Shown in pieces: positions 25,597-35,100 of a stretch of 64,000 nucleotides of DNA. Position 1 is the stretch's first letter. Each line of letters opens with the position of its first letter. The notes under the pieces were generated by a model, which worked only from the letters and a program-made list of their open reading frames with translations, ran no database searches and had not been told where the DNA came from. Position numbers and translations under genes: made by a program. Source of the stretch: Terrirhizobium terrae (GTDB lineage Bacteria > Pseudomonadota > Alphaproteobacteria > Rhizobiales > Rhizobiaceae); contig NZ_CP104992.1 of the NCBI RefSeq assembly GCF_030323265.1, forward strand, positions 4,191,501 through 4,255,500. Reading direction: 5' to 3'.

Positions 25597-27008
25597 TTGC
25601 GGTTTTCGAACGGGTTATCGCCTGCCTTGAAATGGATGCGGATCGGCACGCCGGGCATCTGAAAATCGTTGCGCAAGCCATTGATCATGTAGCGGATATA
25701 GCTTTCCGGCAGCGCGTCGGGGCGCGTGCAGGATACCATGAATGCCGGCGGACGCGCCTTCACCTGGGTCATGTATTTCAGCTTCAGGCGACGGCCGGAA
25801 ACCGCCGGTGGCGGATGCTGGATCTGCGTGCCTTCCAGCCACTTGTTGAGGCGGGCCGTAGAGATGCGCTTGTTCCAAACCTTGTCGGTCGCAATGATCT
25901 CCTGCATCAGCTTGTCGAGCCCATAGCCCGTCTGGCCGGAAATCGGCACGGCGCGCAGGCCGCGCGCCTGCGGCAGCAGCCGCTCGGTCTTTTCGCGCAG
26001 CTCCGCAAGCACCGCCTGCGGGTCTTCAACGAGGTCCCACTTGTTGAAGGCCAGAACCGCGGCACGGCCCTCGCGCAGCACCAGGTCGGCAAGCTGCAGG
26101 TCCTGCTTCTCGAACGGGATCGTCGCGTCGAACACGATGACGACCGTCTCGGCAAAGCGGATTGACCTGAGCGAATCCGCAACCGAGAGCTTTTCCAGCT
26201 TTTCGGTCACGCGTGCCTTGCGGCGCATACCGGCCGTGTCGAACATCTTGATGGTCCGGCCCCGCCATTCCCAGTCGACCGAGATCGAGTCGCGGGTGAT
26301 GCCGGCTTCCGGACCGGTCAGCAGGCGATCCTCACCGAGAAAACGGTTGATCAGTGTCGACTTGCCGGCATTCGGTCGGCCGATGATGGCGACACGCAGC
26401 GGCTTGGTCTCGTCATATTCCGGCTCGTCATCCGCCTCGTCACCGAGAACGCTGTCGCGGACGTCGACATCCGTCTCCGCCTCGTCGTCTTCGGTCTCGG
26501 GGAAGGCCACGTCCTCGCCGATCGCCTCGACGATCGCGTCACGCAGATCGATCATCCCCTGGCCATGTTCGGCCGAGATCGGAACAGGCTCGCCGAGGCC
26601 GAGCGTATAGGCGTCGTAGAACCCGCCGTCCGAGCCCTTGGCTTCCGACTTGTTGGCGACGAGCACCACCGGCTTTCCGCTGCGGCGCAGCAGCTCGCCG
26701 AACGTCTTGTCGAGCGGCGTCAGCCCGTATTTGGCATCGACGACGAAGAGCGTCAGGTCGGCTTCCTCGATCGCCATCTCGGTCTGGGCGCGCATCCGGC
26801 CCTCGAGCGTATCCGGCCCCACCTCTTCGAGACCGGCGGTATCGATGATGGTGAAGCGCAGGTCGACGAGTTTGGCATCGCCCGGGCGACGGTCGCGCGT
26901 GACACCCGGCGTGTCGTCGACAAGCGCCAGCTTCTTTCCGACCAGACGGTTGAAAAGCGTGGACTTGCCGACATTCGGGCGTCCGACAATGGCGACGGTG
27001 AAGCTCAT
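25584..27008 (-). CDS. der: ribosome-associated GTPase Der (EngA)
   Basis: 474 residues with two tandem G domains and a KH-like C-terminal domain. First domain: VAIVGRPNVGKSTLFNRLVG (G1), DTPGVTRDR (G2/G3 region), VLVANKSEAK (G4). Second: VAIIGRPNAGKSTLINRFLG, GITRDSISVDWEWRG, MFDTAGMRRK, LAFNKWDLVED. An acidic linker (ETEDDEAETDVDVRD) joins them. Essential for 50S ribosomal subunit maturation. Lies 44 bases downstream of the YfgM-like gene, as in many alphaproteobacteria. Confidence 0.97.
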   Translation of the reverse strand: MSFTVAIVGRPNVGKSTLFNRLVGKKLALVDDTPGVTRDRRPGDAKLVDLRFTIIDTAGLEEVGPDTLEGRMRAQTEMAIEEADLTLFVVDAKYGLTPLDKTFGELLRRSGKPVVLVANKSEAKGSDGGFYDAYTLGLGEPVPISAEHGQGMIDLRDAIVEAIGEDVAFPETEDDEAETDVDVRDSVLGDEADDEPEYDETKPLRVAIIGRPNAGKSTLINRFLGEDRLLTGPEAGITRDSISVDWEWRGRTIKMFDTAGMRRKARVTEKLEKLSVADSLRSIRFAETVVIVFDATIPFEKQDLQLADLVLREGRAAVLAFNKWDLVEDPQAVLAELREKTERLLPQARGLRAVPISGQTGYGLDKLMQEIIATDKVWNKRISTARLNKWLEGTQIQHPPPAVSGRRLKLKYMTQVKARPPAFMVSCTRPDALPESYIRYMINGLRNDFQMPGVPIRIHFKAGDNPFENRKKKR

Positions 27009-27052
27009 CCTGTTTCCTCAAACCCCGTTCCGGGGCCTCAATTCATGGGGCC

Positions 27053-27739
27053 TTATCCCTGAGCGGGATCGGGCGCCTTGCCGGAAGCGGCGATGTTGTC
27101 GAGCATGATCTGCGCGCGGTTCGCCACGTTGCGCGGTGCGCCCGCATCATTGGCGATCTGCTGGAACCATTCCTTGGCCTGCTGCATGTTGCCGGCCTTG
27201 TAGGCGGCAAGGCCGAGTGCTTCGCGCGCCGAGTTCGCCAGCACATTGCCCGGGATCGCCATCGCCTGAGCTTCCGCGGCCACCTGTTCGTAGGTACCGG
27301 TATCGATCAGGATCCAGGCCGCGCGCAGCTTGGCGAGATCGCGGATCGGCTCCGGCACGGATTGGTCGCCGCCAACCTGCTTGTAGGCCTCGACGGCCGG
27401 CGCCACATCACCCTTGGCCTGCTGAACGGATGCGGCGCGAAGCTTGGCGAGAACCGGATAGGAACCCGTGCCGTCCTTCTCGATCGCGCCGAGTGCCGAC
27501 AGCGCCTCGTCGTTCTTGCCTTCCGAGGCAAGCGTCAGCGCCGCGATGAACCGGTCGCCGGACTGCGAGGAGCCGTGGTTTTCCCAATACTCGTAACCGC
27601 GCCATGCGGCTGTGCCGACGACGATCAGCACGGCAACGCCAATGGCGATCTTGCCGTAACGCTTCCATGCGTTGTGGAGCTGGTCTGAGCGAAGCTCTTC
27701 GTTCACTTCACGGAAAAAACTGTCGTCGTTATGCGCCAT
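27053..27739 (-). CDS. YfgM-like tetratricopeptide membrane protein
   Basis: 228 residues from ATG 27739 (MAHNDDSFFREVNEELR). One transmembrane helix at about residues 30-48 (GKIAIGVAVLIVVGTAAW), then a periplasmic TPR-like domain (GDRFIAALTLASEGKNDEAL, APAVEAYKQVGGDQSVPEP, REALGLAAYKAGNMQQAKEW). Matches the YfgM/DUF2133 family, an ancillary SecYEG/PpiD partner in E. coli. Upstream of der in a likely operon. Confidence 0.88.
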   Translation of the reverse strand: MAHNDDSFFREVNEELRSDQLHNAWKRYGKIAIGVAVLIVVGTAAWRGYEYWENHGSSQSGDRFIAALTLASEGKNDEALSALGAIEKDGTGSYPVLAKLRAASVQQAKGDVAPAVEAYKQVGGDQSVPEPIRDLAKLRAAWILIDTGTYEQVAAEAQAMAIPGNVLANSAREALGLAAYKAGNMQQAKEWFQQIANDAGAPRNVANRAQIMLDNIAASGKAPDPAQG

Positions 27740-27994
27740 CGAAGTCTCCGGCCCCCGCTGGAGCCAATGCTGGATAGAACCCGGTCCGATCTGGCGAACA
27801 ATCCTGCGGCCAATCGTGCTGAACGCGCCTTCTAGCTTATTTTGTCGAGGATGTAAGGCCCCCGAACATTTCATGACAAGCTTGTTAACGCGTCTTCGGC
27901 ATGATCGCCAATTCAGGCTTTATCCACCCTCTCCCAAGCTTCGCCTCATTCGACGCCCAAGAGCGACCCTGTTTTAGAGAATCAGGAACCCGTA

Positions 27995-29034
27995 ATGCGT
28001 CTTGCCGCCTCGCTCTCGACCTCCGTCATCGCCCTTCTTACCACCTTCTGCCTTTCCGTTTCCGCATCTGCACAGGATGCGCCGGTGGCGGATACGGCCA
28101 GGCCGAAGCAGCTGGTGATGATCTCCTTCGATGGCGCGGGCTCCAACGCACTCTGGCAGCGCAGCCGCGATTTTGCGCGGAAGAACAACGCCCACTTCAC
28201 CTATTTCCTCTCCTGCTCGCTGGTCATCCCACGCGCCGACAGGGCCAGGTATGAGGGCCCGGGCAAGAAGGCCGGTCGTTCCAATATCGGCTTTGCCCAG
28301 GACAGACCGGAAGCGCAGGAAAGGCTGGGCCATATCTGGAACGCCCATGCCGAGGGCCATGACATATCGAGCCATACCTGCGGTCATTTCGACGGCAAGG
28401 ACTGGTCGGCATCAGACTGGACGGCCGAGTTCACGAGCTTTCACGATGTCATGACCAATGCCTGGACCGCGATCGGCGCCGGCGACGCCGAGCCGAAAGG
28501 CTGGCGCGACTTCATCGACAACGACATCAGAGGTTTCCGCGCCCCTATTTCTCCACCAGCGACGGTCTTGTCTCAGCGGAAAACAAGGCCGGCTTCACCT
28601 ATGACGCGAGCCTCGTCACCAAGGGACCGATGCTGCCGGAGAAGAAGGGCGACCTCATCCGCTTCGGCCTGCCGCTCATTCCGGAAGGTCCGTCCCAGCG
28701 CCCGATCATCGCCATGGACTACAATCTCTCCATCCGCCACTCGGCCGGCGTCGACAATCCGTCCCGCTCGGCGGAATTCGAGGAGCGCGCCTATTCCGCC
28801 TTCCGCGCCGCCTTCGACAAGCAGTATAACGGCGAGCGCATCCCGCTGCAGATCGGCCTGCACTTCGTCGAGATGAATGCCGGCGCCTATTGGCGGGCGA
28901 TGGAACGTCTCGCCTCGGATGTCTGCAACCGCGCCGACGTCGCCTGCGTCACCTATAGTGAGGCGATCAGGATGCTCGACGATCGACGAGCCAAAGTGCA
29001 TTCCTCCGCCGAAAGCAAGAATTCCGCCGGCTGA
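27995..29034 (+). CDS. exported polysaccharide deacetylase family protein (frameshifted)
   Basis: About 346 residues after repair. Sec signal MRLAASLSTSVIALLTTF... ending SASAQ. NodB-like features: LVMISFDGAG (motif 1 with a single Asp), GHDISSHTCGHFDG (motif 2, zinc-binding SHTxxH) and FRAPYFS (motif 3), where the frame breaks at CCCC 28542-28545 and one extra C restores RAPYFSTSDGLVSAENKAG. Later LPLQIGLHFVEMN. Probably removes acetyl groups from envelope polysaccharide or peptidoglycan; the single Asp instead of DD in motif 1 leaves catalysis uncertain. Confidence 0.8.
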
Positions 29035-29119
29035 CCGGCGCCAAACCTTTCGCCCATCCGTTCAAGCGCATCCGCCGACCGATATTACAGCCTACCTCCA
29101 GCCAGGATATGACACTTCC

Positions 29120-29478
29120 ATGACGACCCGCCTTCTCAAGCTCCTCCCTGGCTCGCGCTTGCCGCCATCGTCTTCGCCACGGTTTCGCCGATCCGCCTGC
29201 GCCCTCATGACTTCGCCTCGGTCGATATCGACCGCGCCGGCGCCTTCGCCGTCATGGCGCTGCTCTTCGTCATGGCCTATCCGCGCCGCTGGCTCGCCTG
29301 CGCCATCCTGCTCATCCTTGGCGCCGGCGGCATCGAACTGCTGCAGTATCTTTCGCCGACCCGCCACGCCCATCTCGACGACGCCACGGTCAAGGCCGCC
29401 GGCGCAGCCTTCGGCTGCCTCCTGGGCCTGGCCGTAAACCGCACCATCATCCGCTTCCGACAGCCAGCCATGGCCTGA
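29120..29478 (+). CDS. VanZ-like small membrane protein (frameshifted)
   Basis: About 119 residues after repair. ATG 29120 gives MTTRLLKLLP; one extra C at CCC 29146-29148 continues as WLALAAIVFATVSPIRLRPH, the VanZ-type first helix with SPI-R, then FAVMALLFVMAYPRRW, AILLILGAGGIELLQYLSP and ARHAHLDDATVKAAGAAFG-like end. Three to four membrane spans. The family is named after teicoplanin-resistance VanZ; function here unknown. 85 bases after the deacetylase, likely the same transcript. Confidence 0.8.
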
Positions 29479-29528
29479 AGCCGTCTTGTCGTCAAAAGGT
29501 GGACGCTATGCCCGCCAATCCAAATTTC

Positions 29529-29558
29529 GCGCAAGTCTTATCAAGGACTTGCGCTTTT
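29529..29558 (+). terminator. rho-independent terminator after vanZ-like gene
   Basis: GCGCAAGTC (29529-29537) and GACTTGCGC (29546-29554) are perfect arms with an 8-base loop followed by TTTTCTTT. It ends the deacetylase-vanZ transcript. Confidence 0.85.
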
Positions 29559-29850
29559 CTTTGCCCATTTTCATCCCCGCCCTTCGCGGCCTCGCAGATA
29601 ATCGACGGGTCATCGGATGGGAAACCGGGTTCTAGAACCGGCAGACCTCCTCGGGTTCGCGCTCGGTTCCGGTGATGGCTGCATGTCGCGGCCGCGTGGG
29701 AAATGACAAGTCCCACAAGGCCAGAACAGGCGGTCGGGGCAGGCAAAACCTGAACCACCCAATGCAACCAAATACCGCCTGCCCTTCTCCCAGGGGTTCC
29801 GAGCACCGGCCTTTCTTCGACCTTTAGGCCCGCGCAAGGACCCGAAACGC
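29559..29850. other. non-coding stretch with nested hairpins, possible structured RNA
   Basis: No protein gene is supported. The strongest element pairs 29690-29693/29719-29722 (GGCC) and 29696-29701/29711-29716 (GTGGGA/TCCCAC) with a symmetrical 2-base internal loop. CAGGCGG 29727-29733 pairs with CCGCCTG 29775-29781, enclosing CAGG-5-CCTG at 29740-29752. GGTTCTAGAACC, a 12-base palindrome, occurs near 29628-29640. I could not match RNase P, tmRNA, SRP or 6S RNA signatures, so RNA identity and strand are open. Confidence 0.35.
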
Positions 29851-29881
29851 AAAACCGCGCCGGATCAAAAATCCGGCGCGG
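29851..29881 (-). terminator. rho-independent terminator of bacA
   Basis: On the minus strand an 11-bp GC-rich stem (29871-29881 with 29855-29865, 5-base loop) is followed by TTTT (AAAA at 29851-29854). It lies 34 bases after the bacA stop. Confidence 0.88.
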
Positions 29882-29914
29882 CCAAACGTGCTTTTCTTTT
29901 TCGAAAGCGAGAAA

Positions 29915-31192
29915 TCAGGTCGGCTTGTTCGCTGCCATCTCGCCACCCTGCGCCTCACGCTTGAGATAGTTCTGGTCGATCTCCGGCAGCGGCTCATCGT
30001 CGATCGCCGCTTCGAACGCCTTCAGACGTTTATGGATGGACAGAAGCTCGATGATCGTGGTCCAGGAATTGACCAGATACTGGAACGAGTTGGAGACCTG
30101 GCCGAAAGCGGTCGCGATCTGCTGGTAGATACCGAAGGTGATCTTGCCGGCAACGATGGTCGGAACCAGCATCAGGGTCAGGAAGACGGCGTCGGCCTGC
30201 AGGTAGAAGTAGCGAGCGACGTTGAAATAGAGATAGTGCCAGTACATGCGGAAATAGTTCTTCCGCACATTGCCATAGAGCTCCCTGACCGTCGGCGGCT
30301 GGGCGCGGTCGGCATGGTCTTCGCCATAGACGAGTTCCTTGCGGTAGGCGGCCTCGACGCGCTGGTTGCGGAAATGCAGGCCCGGCAGTTTGATACCGGC
30401 AACGGCCAGCAGCACGGTGCCGAACACCGACCAGAAGATTGCCAGCCAGAACAGCGCATGCGGCACTTCGCCGATGATCGGCAGCTCGGAAACATAGCTC
30501 GACAGGCCGAACAGGATCGGCAGGAACACGATCAGCGTCATCACCGAGTTGATCAGCGTGATGCCGAGGCCTTCCAGCGTCGCCGAAAAGCGCATCGTGT
30601 CTTCCTGCACACGCTGCGAGGCGCCTTCGATGTGGCGCAGCTTTTCCCACTTGGACATGTAGAAATTGTTCATCGCCGTACGCCAGCGGAAGATGTAGTG
30701 GCTGGTGAAGAAGTCGGTGAGGATCGAGATGAACATCGACAGGAAGACGATCTGCGCGAACACGATCTGCAGGCTGTAGAAATCCCAGGCCGTCGTGCCG
30801 GGCTTCCCCTGCAGCGCGTTCATCAGCGTGTCGCCGAACGGGCGCCGCCAATTGTTGATCACGACGGAGACCTGCACGCCGAAATAGGTGACAGCGATGA
30901 TCAGCAACGAGCCCCATACCGACCAGCCGATCCATGGATTATGCTTGTCGATGAACGACCATGCCGCGCCGAACAGCAGAAGGCAGATGGCGAAGTAGGC
31001 GTAGAAGAAGAGGTTCGACGGCATCAGGAAGTAGGTGAGGTCGTAAGGCTCCGACGCGCCTTCAGGCATGCCGAAGCCTGCGCGATCGCCGATACCCGCA
31101 ACGATGAAATACCACGCAAGGACTGCAACAAAAGCAAAGACGACGGCAGATAAAAAGAACAGTTTCGGTCGGGGGAAGAAAGAATGGAACAC
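29915..31192 (-). CDS. bacA: peptide antibiotic/VLCFA-related transporter BacA (SbmA family)
   Basis: 425 residues with about seven membrane spans. MFHSFFPRPKLFFLSAVVFA, NLFFYAYFAICLLLFGAAW, WVGWSVWGSLL-like IGWSVWGSLLIIAVTYFGVQ, FYSLQIVFAQIVFLSMFI, RWRTAMNNFYMSKWEKLRHI and GASQRVQEDTMRF are the SbmA/BacA signature segments. BacA imports antimicrobial peptides (for example NCR peptides and Bac7) using proton motive force and is required for bacteroid survival in some legumes and for very-long-chain fatty acid modification of lipid A. Inner membrane. Monocistronic. Confidence 0.93.
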   Translation of the reverse strand: MFHSFFPRPKLFFLSAVVFAFVAVLAWYFIVAGIGDRAGFGMPEGASEPYDLTYFLMPSNLFFYAYFAICLLLFGAAWSFIDKHNPWIGWSVWGSLLIIAVTYFGVQVSVVINNWRRPFGDTLMNALQGKPGTTAWDFYSLQIVFAQIVFLSMFISILTDFFTSHYIFRWRTAMNNFYMSKWEKLRHIEGASQRVQEDTMRFSATLEGLGITLINSVMTLIVFLPILFGLSSYVSELPIIGEVPHALFWLAIFWSVFGTVLLAVAGIKLPGLHFRNQRVEAAYRKELVYGEDHADRAQPPTVRELYGNVRKNYFRMYWHYLYFNVARYFYLQADAVFLTLMLVPTIVAGKITFGIYQQIATAFGQVSNSFQYLVNSWTTIIELLSIHKRLKAFEAAIDDEPLPEIDQNYLKREAQGGEMAANKPT

Positions 31193-31338
31193 GGAGCGGA
31201 CGCTTTCCTGAGTTCGAGTCTGGGAGGTGGTATGTTAGCGCCGGAAACTATGGCAGTTCCGTGGATGCGGCAATGGCCGCACCGCTTTGTTACACATTTG
31301 TAACCGCTATTGTCTTCAAGAGCCGGTCAGGACTTCAG

Positions 31339-32510
31339 TCAGGCGGTGCGCCGCGCGACGCCGATGGCGAGAGCCACGCAGACGACGAGAACGGCCGTTG
31401 CGATCAGCGTCGGCAGGGTGAAGCTGCCGCTCACTTCCGCCGCCCAGCCGGCGACCAGCGGCCCGATGATCTGGCCGACGCCGAAGGCGGCCGTCATCGA
31501 GGCGAGCGCCCGGCGCGGGCTTTCCGGCGCCAGCGTGCCGCCGAGCTGCAGCCCGTAGGCGGTGATGACCATGAAGGTCGCGCCGAGCAGCAGCCCGCCG
31601 AACAACACGCCGGTCGTCGAGGGCAACAGCACCGACCCGACAACGCCGAGTGCCAGCACGACGAGGAAGCCGTGTAGGCTTTCGCCAGCCCGAAGCGGAT
31701 CGCGACCGGGTGCCAGGCGACGAGCGACACCGCCGCTGCGCAGCCGGTGACGAACCATGCGAGGAATTCGACGATCGGCCCGGCATCGCCCTGCCGCGCC
31801 ATCGTCACAAGGAAGGTCGCCGTGATGACGTAACCGAAACCGAACAGACCGTAGGAGGCCGTCAGCATGACGAGCGGCAGGCGCCATTGCAGCTTCGGTT
31901 CGGCCCTGCGAACGGCATTCGCCTGCGGTCGCGGCAAAAGCAGATGAACGGCCAGCACCGCGACAAGCGCGATCGCAGCGCCTGCCAGCCAGTTGATCCG
32001 CCAGCCATGCGCGGCATCACCCGCCGACGTGTTGACGATCAGCGCCAGCGCCGAGGAGAGCGCGATCCCCATGCCGACACCGCCGAAATGCAGGAAATTG
32101 ACCACATGCCCCTTGGTCCCGCCCTGGCGCGCGAAGGGCAGGACGATGGACGACGTCAGAACCATGGCGAGCGCGCTCGCAAGACCGGCAAGAAACCGGA
32201 TGACGATGAAGGCCGCGACCGAGGTCGTCAGGCCCATCGCGGCAAGCAGCAGCGCGCTTGCGGTCAGCGCGGTGATCGCGATCAATCTTTCGCGACCCGC
32301 CGCCCAGCCATAACCGGCCAGGACCGCGCCTGCCAGATAGCCCGCGAAATTGCCGGCGGCGATATAGCCGGCATCAGCCGACGAGATCGGAATGCCCGCG
32401 ATCATGCCCGGCAGGACCGGCGTGTAGAAGAAGCGGCCAAAACCCATGGCGGCAGCCATGGCAATGGCGCCAGCAAGGCCGACGAGGCGAAGATCGGTGC
32501 GTGGGGTCAT
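31339..32510 (-). CDS. YbfB/YjiJ family MFS transporter (frameshifted)
   Basis: About 390 residues after repair, 12 membrane spans. N-terminal half: GRFFYTPVLPGMIAGIPIS, AGYIAAGNFAGYLAGAVLAG, VIRFLAGLASALAMVLTSS. C-terminal half in a second frame: LVVLALGVVGSVLLPSTTGV, FMVITAYGLQLGG, VGQIIGPLVAGWAAEVSGSF. The shift is near 31666-31672, where AKAYTA should run into FLVVLALG. Start ATG 32510 (MTPRTDL) or 32516. Substrate unknown. Exporter-like family member; stands alone. Confidence 0.8.
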
Positions 32511-32734
32511 GTCCATGATCCGCTTATGGCAGCGGCTTTTGCGCCGCACAAATCAGCAATTTTCATAGCTCCGGGAATAATTTGAATATTCCGGCCGGTA
32601 ACGCACCCGCATCATCGAATTGATGCAGTGCGGGAATCATTTGTCTTGTTGTTGACACGAATGACCGGCATGTTTTGCGCAGTAAAGAGTTCACCACATC
32701 ATTCAACGACGAAGAAAGAGCGGGAGGCGCAAGC

Positions 32735-32953
32735 ATGAACCGTGACCTGACCGTATCCGATGTCCTGATAGATCCGCTGATCGCGCAGGTGCGCAAGGCG
32801 GATGCGATCGGCTATGCCTCCTTCGCGCAGCTCATGCAGAGTGCTGCGCGCGTGCATGCCCGCCAGGTGGTCGAGCATCTTCGCGAAGAGCGCGCCGACG
32901 CCTTCTATCACGCCGTGGAAGTGGCCGATCGCGCCAATAATCGCGTGATCTGA
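32735..32953 (+). CDS. 72-residue hypothetical protein
   Basis: ATG 32735 preceded by GGGAGG. MNRDLTVSDVLIDPLIAQVR then DAIGYASFAQLMQSAARVHA and a helical end. No signal, no membrane span, no motif known to me; predicted all-helical cytoplasmic protein. Followed at once by a terminator, so probably monocistronic. Confidence 0.7.
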   Translation: MNRDLTVSDVLIDPLIAQVRKADAIGYASFAQLMQSAARVHARQVVEHLREERADAFYHAVEVADRANNRVI

Positions 32954-32961
32954 AAGCAGTC

Positions 32962-32983
32962 GGGCCGCATTGCGCGGCCCTTT
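32962..32983 (+). terminator. rho-independent terminator
   Basis: GGGCCGC (32962-32968) / GCGGCCC (32974-32980), 5-base loop, then TTT. Lies between the 72-residue protein and the convergent map gene. Confidence 0.75.
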
Positions 32984-32989
32984 CCCCGA

Positions 32990-33745
32990 TCAATTCGCTA
33001 ACGTCAGGATCAGCGGCCCGTTGCGGGTCGCGACGATCGTGTGCTCGTATTGCACGGTCGGTGCGCGCGGATCGCTGTAGAGCGTCCACGGGTCGCCATT
33101 GTCGCCGTCCTCCGCCCATTCGGCACCGAGTGACAGGAAGGGCTCGATGGTGAAGACCAGTCCCTCTTCCATCATCCGGCTTTCCTGCGGATCCGGCCAG
33201 GTCGGAATTTCCTTCGGCTCGTCATGCAGCGTCAGCCCGATGCCGTGGCTCGATAGATTGGTGATCAGCGAATAGCGGTTCTTCTTGGCGAATGCGCCGA
33301 TGGCATTGCCGATGCCGGCGATCGGCCGGCCGGCCTTCACCTGCTGCAGCCCGGTCCACAAGGCCCTCCGCCCGTCGCGGCAGAGCTTCTCGATCTCGCG
33401 CTTCACCGGGGGCACAGCATAGGACGAGCCGCAATCGCCGAAGAACCCGTCCTTCACCGCCGACACGTCGATATTGACGAGATCGCCGGCCGCAATGACG
33501 CGACCGCCCGGAATGCCGTGCGCCACTTCCTCGTTGACGCTGATACAGGTCGCGGCGAGAAACTGGTAGCAGGTCTCCGGCGCCGACTGAGCGCCGTTAT
33601 CCTCGAGCAGCTTGCGGCCGATATCGTCCAGTTCCTTGGTGGTGATCCCCGGCTCCAGCGACTTCGCCATCGTTTCCATCGCCTGGGCGCAGAGCCTGCC
33701 GATCGCCTTCAGCTTGTCGAGTTCGTCTTCACTGGAGATTACCAT
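32990..33745 (-). CDS. map: type I methionine aminopeptidase
   Basis: 251 residues. All ligands of the dinuclear metal site are visible: VNIDVSAVKDGFFGDCG (two Asp), LSSHGIGLTLHDEP (His), LVFTIEPFLSLG (Glu) and QYEHTIVATR (Glu); the substrate-binding His is in EVAHGIPG. Removes initiator Met from nascent proteins, cytoplasmic. It lacks rpsB/other ribosomal neighbours and diverges slightly from canonical Map, so it may be the second map copy of the genome. Confidence 0.9.
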   Translation of the reverse strand: MVISSEDELDKLKAIGRLCAQAMETMAKSLEPGITTKELDDIGRKLLEDNGAQSAPETCYQFLAATCISVNEEVAHGIPGGRVIAAGDLVNIDVSAVKDGFFGDCGSSYAVPPVKREIEKLCRDGRRALWTGLQQVKAGRPIAGIGNAIGAFAKKNRYSLITNLSSHGIGLTLHDEPKEIPTWPDPQESRMMEEGLVFTIEPFLSLGAEWAEDGDNGDPWTLYSDPRAPTVQYEHTIVATRNGPLILTLAN

Positions 33746-33825
33746 TCCGTATCACTTTCTTCGTCACAGGCATGTCGTTGCCGCCTAACCGCTGCACAGT
33801 TTGGCGCGACATGCCCTCTTCCGGT

Positions 33826-34888
33826 TCATTCCGCCTGCGATGTGGCGCGCTCGGTCGATCCGGTCAATTCCTTTCTGACGATCGGCGCCACCTTCGTGCC
33901 GTAAAGCTCGATACCGCGCATGATCTGATCGTGCGGCATGGGACCGATGGCCATCTGCAGCAGGAACCTGTCCATCTTGAACACGCCATGGGCGGCAATG
34001 ATCTTCTCGGCCACCAGTTCCGGCTCGCCGACGAAGAGATTGCCGAGCGGCCCGCGGGCTTGGTCGAAATGGGCCCGACTGGTCGGTCCCCAGCCTCGCT
34101 CGCGGCCAATCCGGTTCATCACCTCCGCCTGCGGCCCATAGAACTGGTCGGCGGCGGCTTCGGTGCTGTCGGCAATGAAGCCGTGCACGTTGATGCTCGT
34201 CTTCAACTTCGCCGGATCCACACCGGCGCGCTCGCCCGACTGGCGATAGAGATCGGCAAAAGGCTTGAACCGCGAATATTCGCCGCCGATGATCGCAATC
34301 GCCAGCGGCAGGCCGAGCGCACCGGCGCGCGCCACCGATTGCGGCGTGCCGCCGACAGCGATCCACACCGGCAGCGGATCCTGCAGCGGCCGCGGATAGA
34401 CGCCGCGCCCGTTGATCGCCGGCCGCATCTGGCCCTGCCAGGTCACGACCTCCTGGTCGCGGATCGCCAGCAGCAGCTCGAGCTTTTCGGTGAAGAGATC
34501 GTCGTAATCGCCGAGGTCGTAGCCGAACAGCGGGAAGGATCTCGATGAACGAGCCACGCCCGGCCATGATCTCCGCTCGCCCGCCGGAAATCAGATCCAG
34601 CGTCGCGAACTCCTGGAACACCCTCACCGGATCGTCCGAGCTCAGCACCGTGACGGCGCTGGTCAGCCTGATCCGCTTCGTCCGCGCCGCGGCGGCCGCA
34701 AGCACCGTTGCGGGCGAGGAAATGACATAGTCCGGCCGGTGATGTTCACCGAGCCCGAAGACGTCGAGCCCGACCTGATCGGCAAGCTCGATCTCCTCCA
34801 GCAGGTTCTTCAGCCGGCGCGCACCTTCGGCACCCTTGTCGAGAGCGGCGGCGTCCACGTCGCCGAATGTATGAAGCCCGAGTTCCAT
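33826..34888 (-). CDS. LLM class flavin-dependent oxidoreductase (frameshifted)
   Basis: About 353 residues after repair. First part: MELGLHTFGDVDAAALDKGA, VGLDVFGLGEHHRPDYVISS, RLTSAVTVLSSDDPVRVFQE and AEIMAGRGSFIEI; second: FPLFGYDLGDYDDLFTEKLE, PLPVWIAVGGTPQSVARAG and YRQSGERAGVDP. Bacterial luciferase-like (F420- or FMN-dependent) TIM barrel. The shift is at GG 34537-34538 (plus strand), where one base is surplus. Substrate unknown. Divergent from a diguanylate cyclase gene. Confidence 0.83.
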
Positions 34889-35100
34889 CTCAAAATCCCG
34901 TTTTAGCTGCTCTTCAGATAGAGATCGGCTGCGACACGCGCAAACCGGAAACGCTCGAACGGTTTGTTCGATCAGATCGATATGTAGCCCCACATATGAC
35001 CCGGCGGTGAACATCAATTCTTAGCAATCTCCACCTACGGTCCGCACTGCTTCGGGGGAATACCCCTATTCGGGGAAATGCCCATCTTCGAGGGAATGCC

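Noticed and set aside
29492..29806. 104-residue minus-strand ORF
   Set aside because: Lies over hairpins and a terminator, no ribosome-binding site, no recognisable protein features.
29559..29850. RNase P, tmRNA, 6S or SRP RNA gene
   Set aside because: None of the hallmark sequences (for example the RNase P GAGGAAAGTCC block or the SRP GGAAG tetraloop region) is present on either strand.
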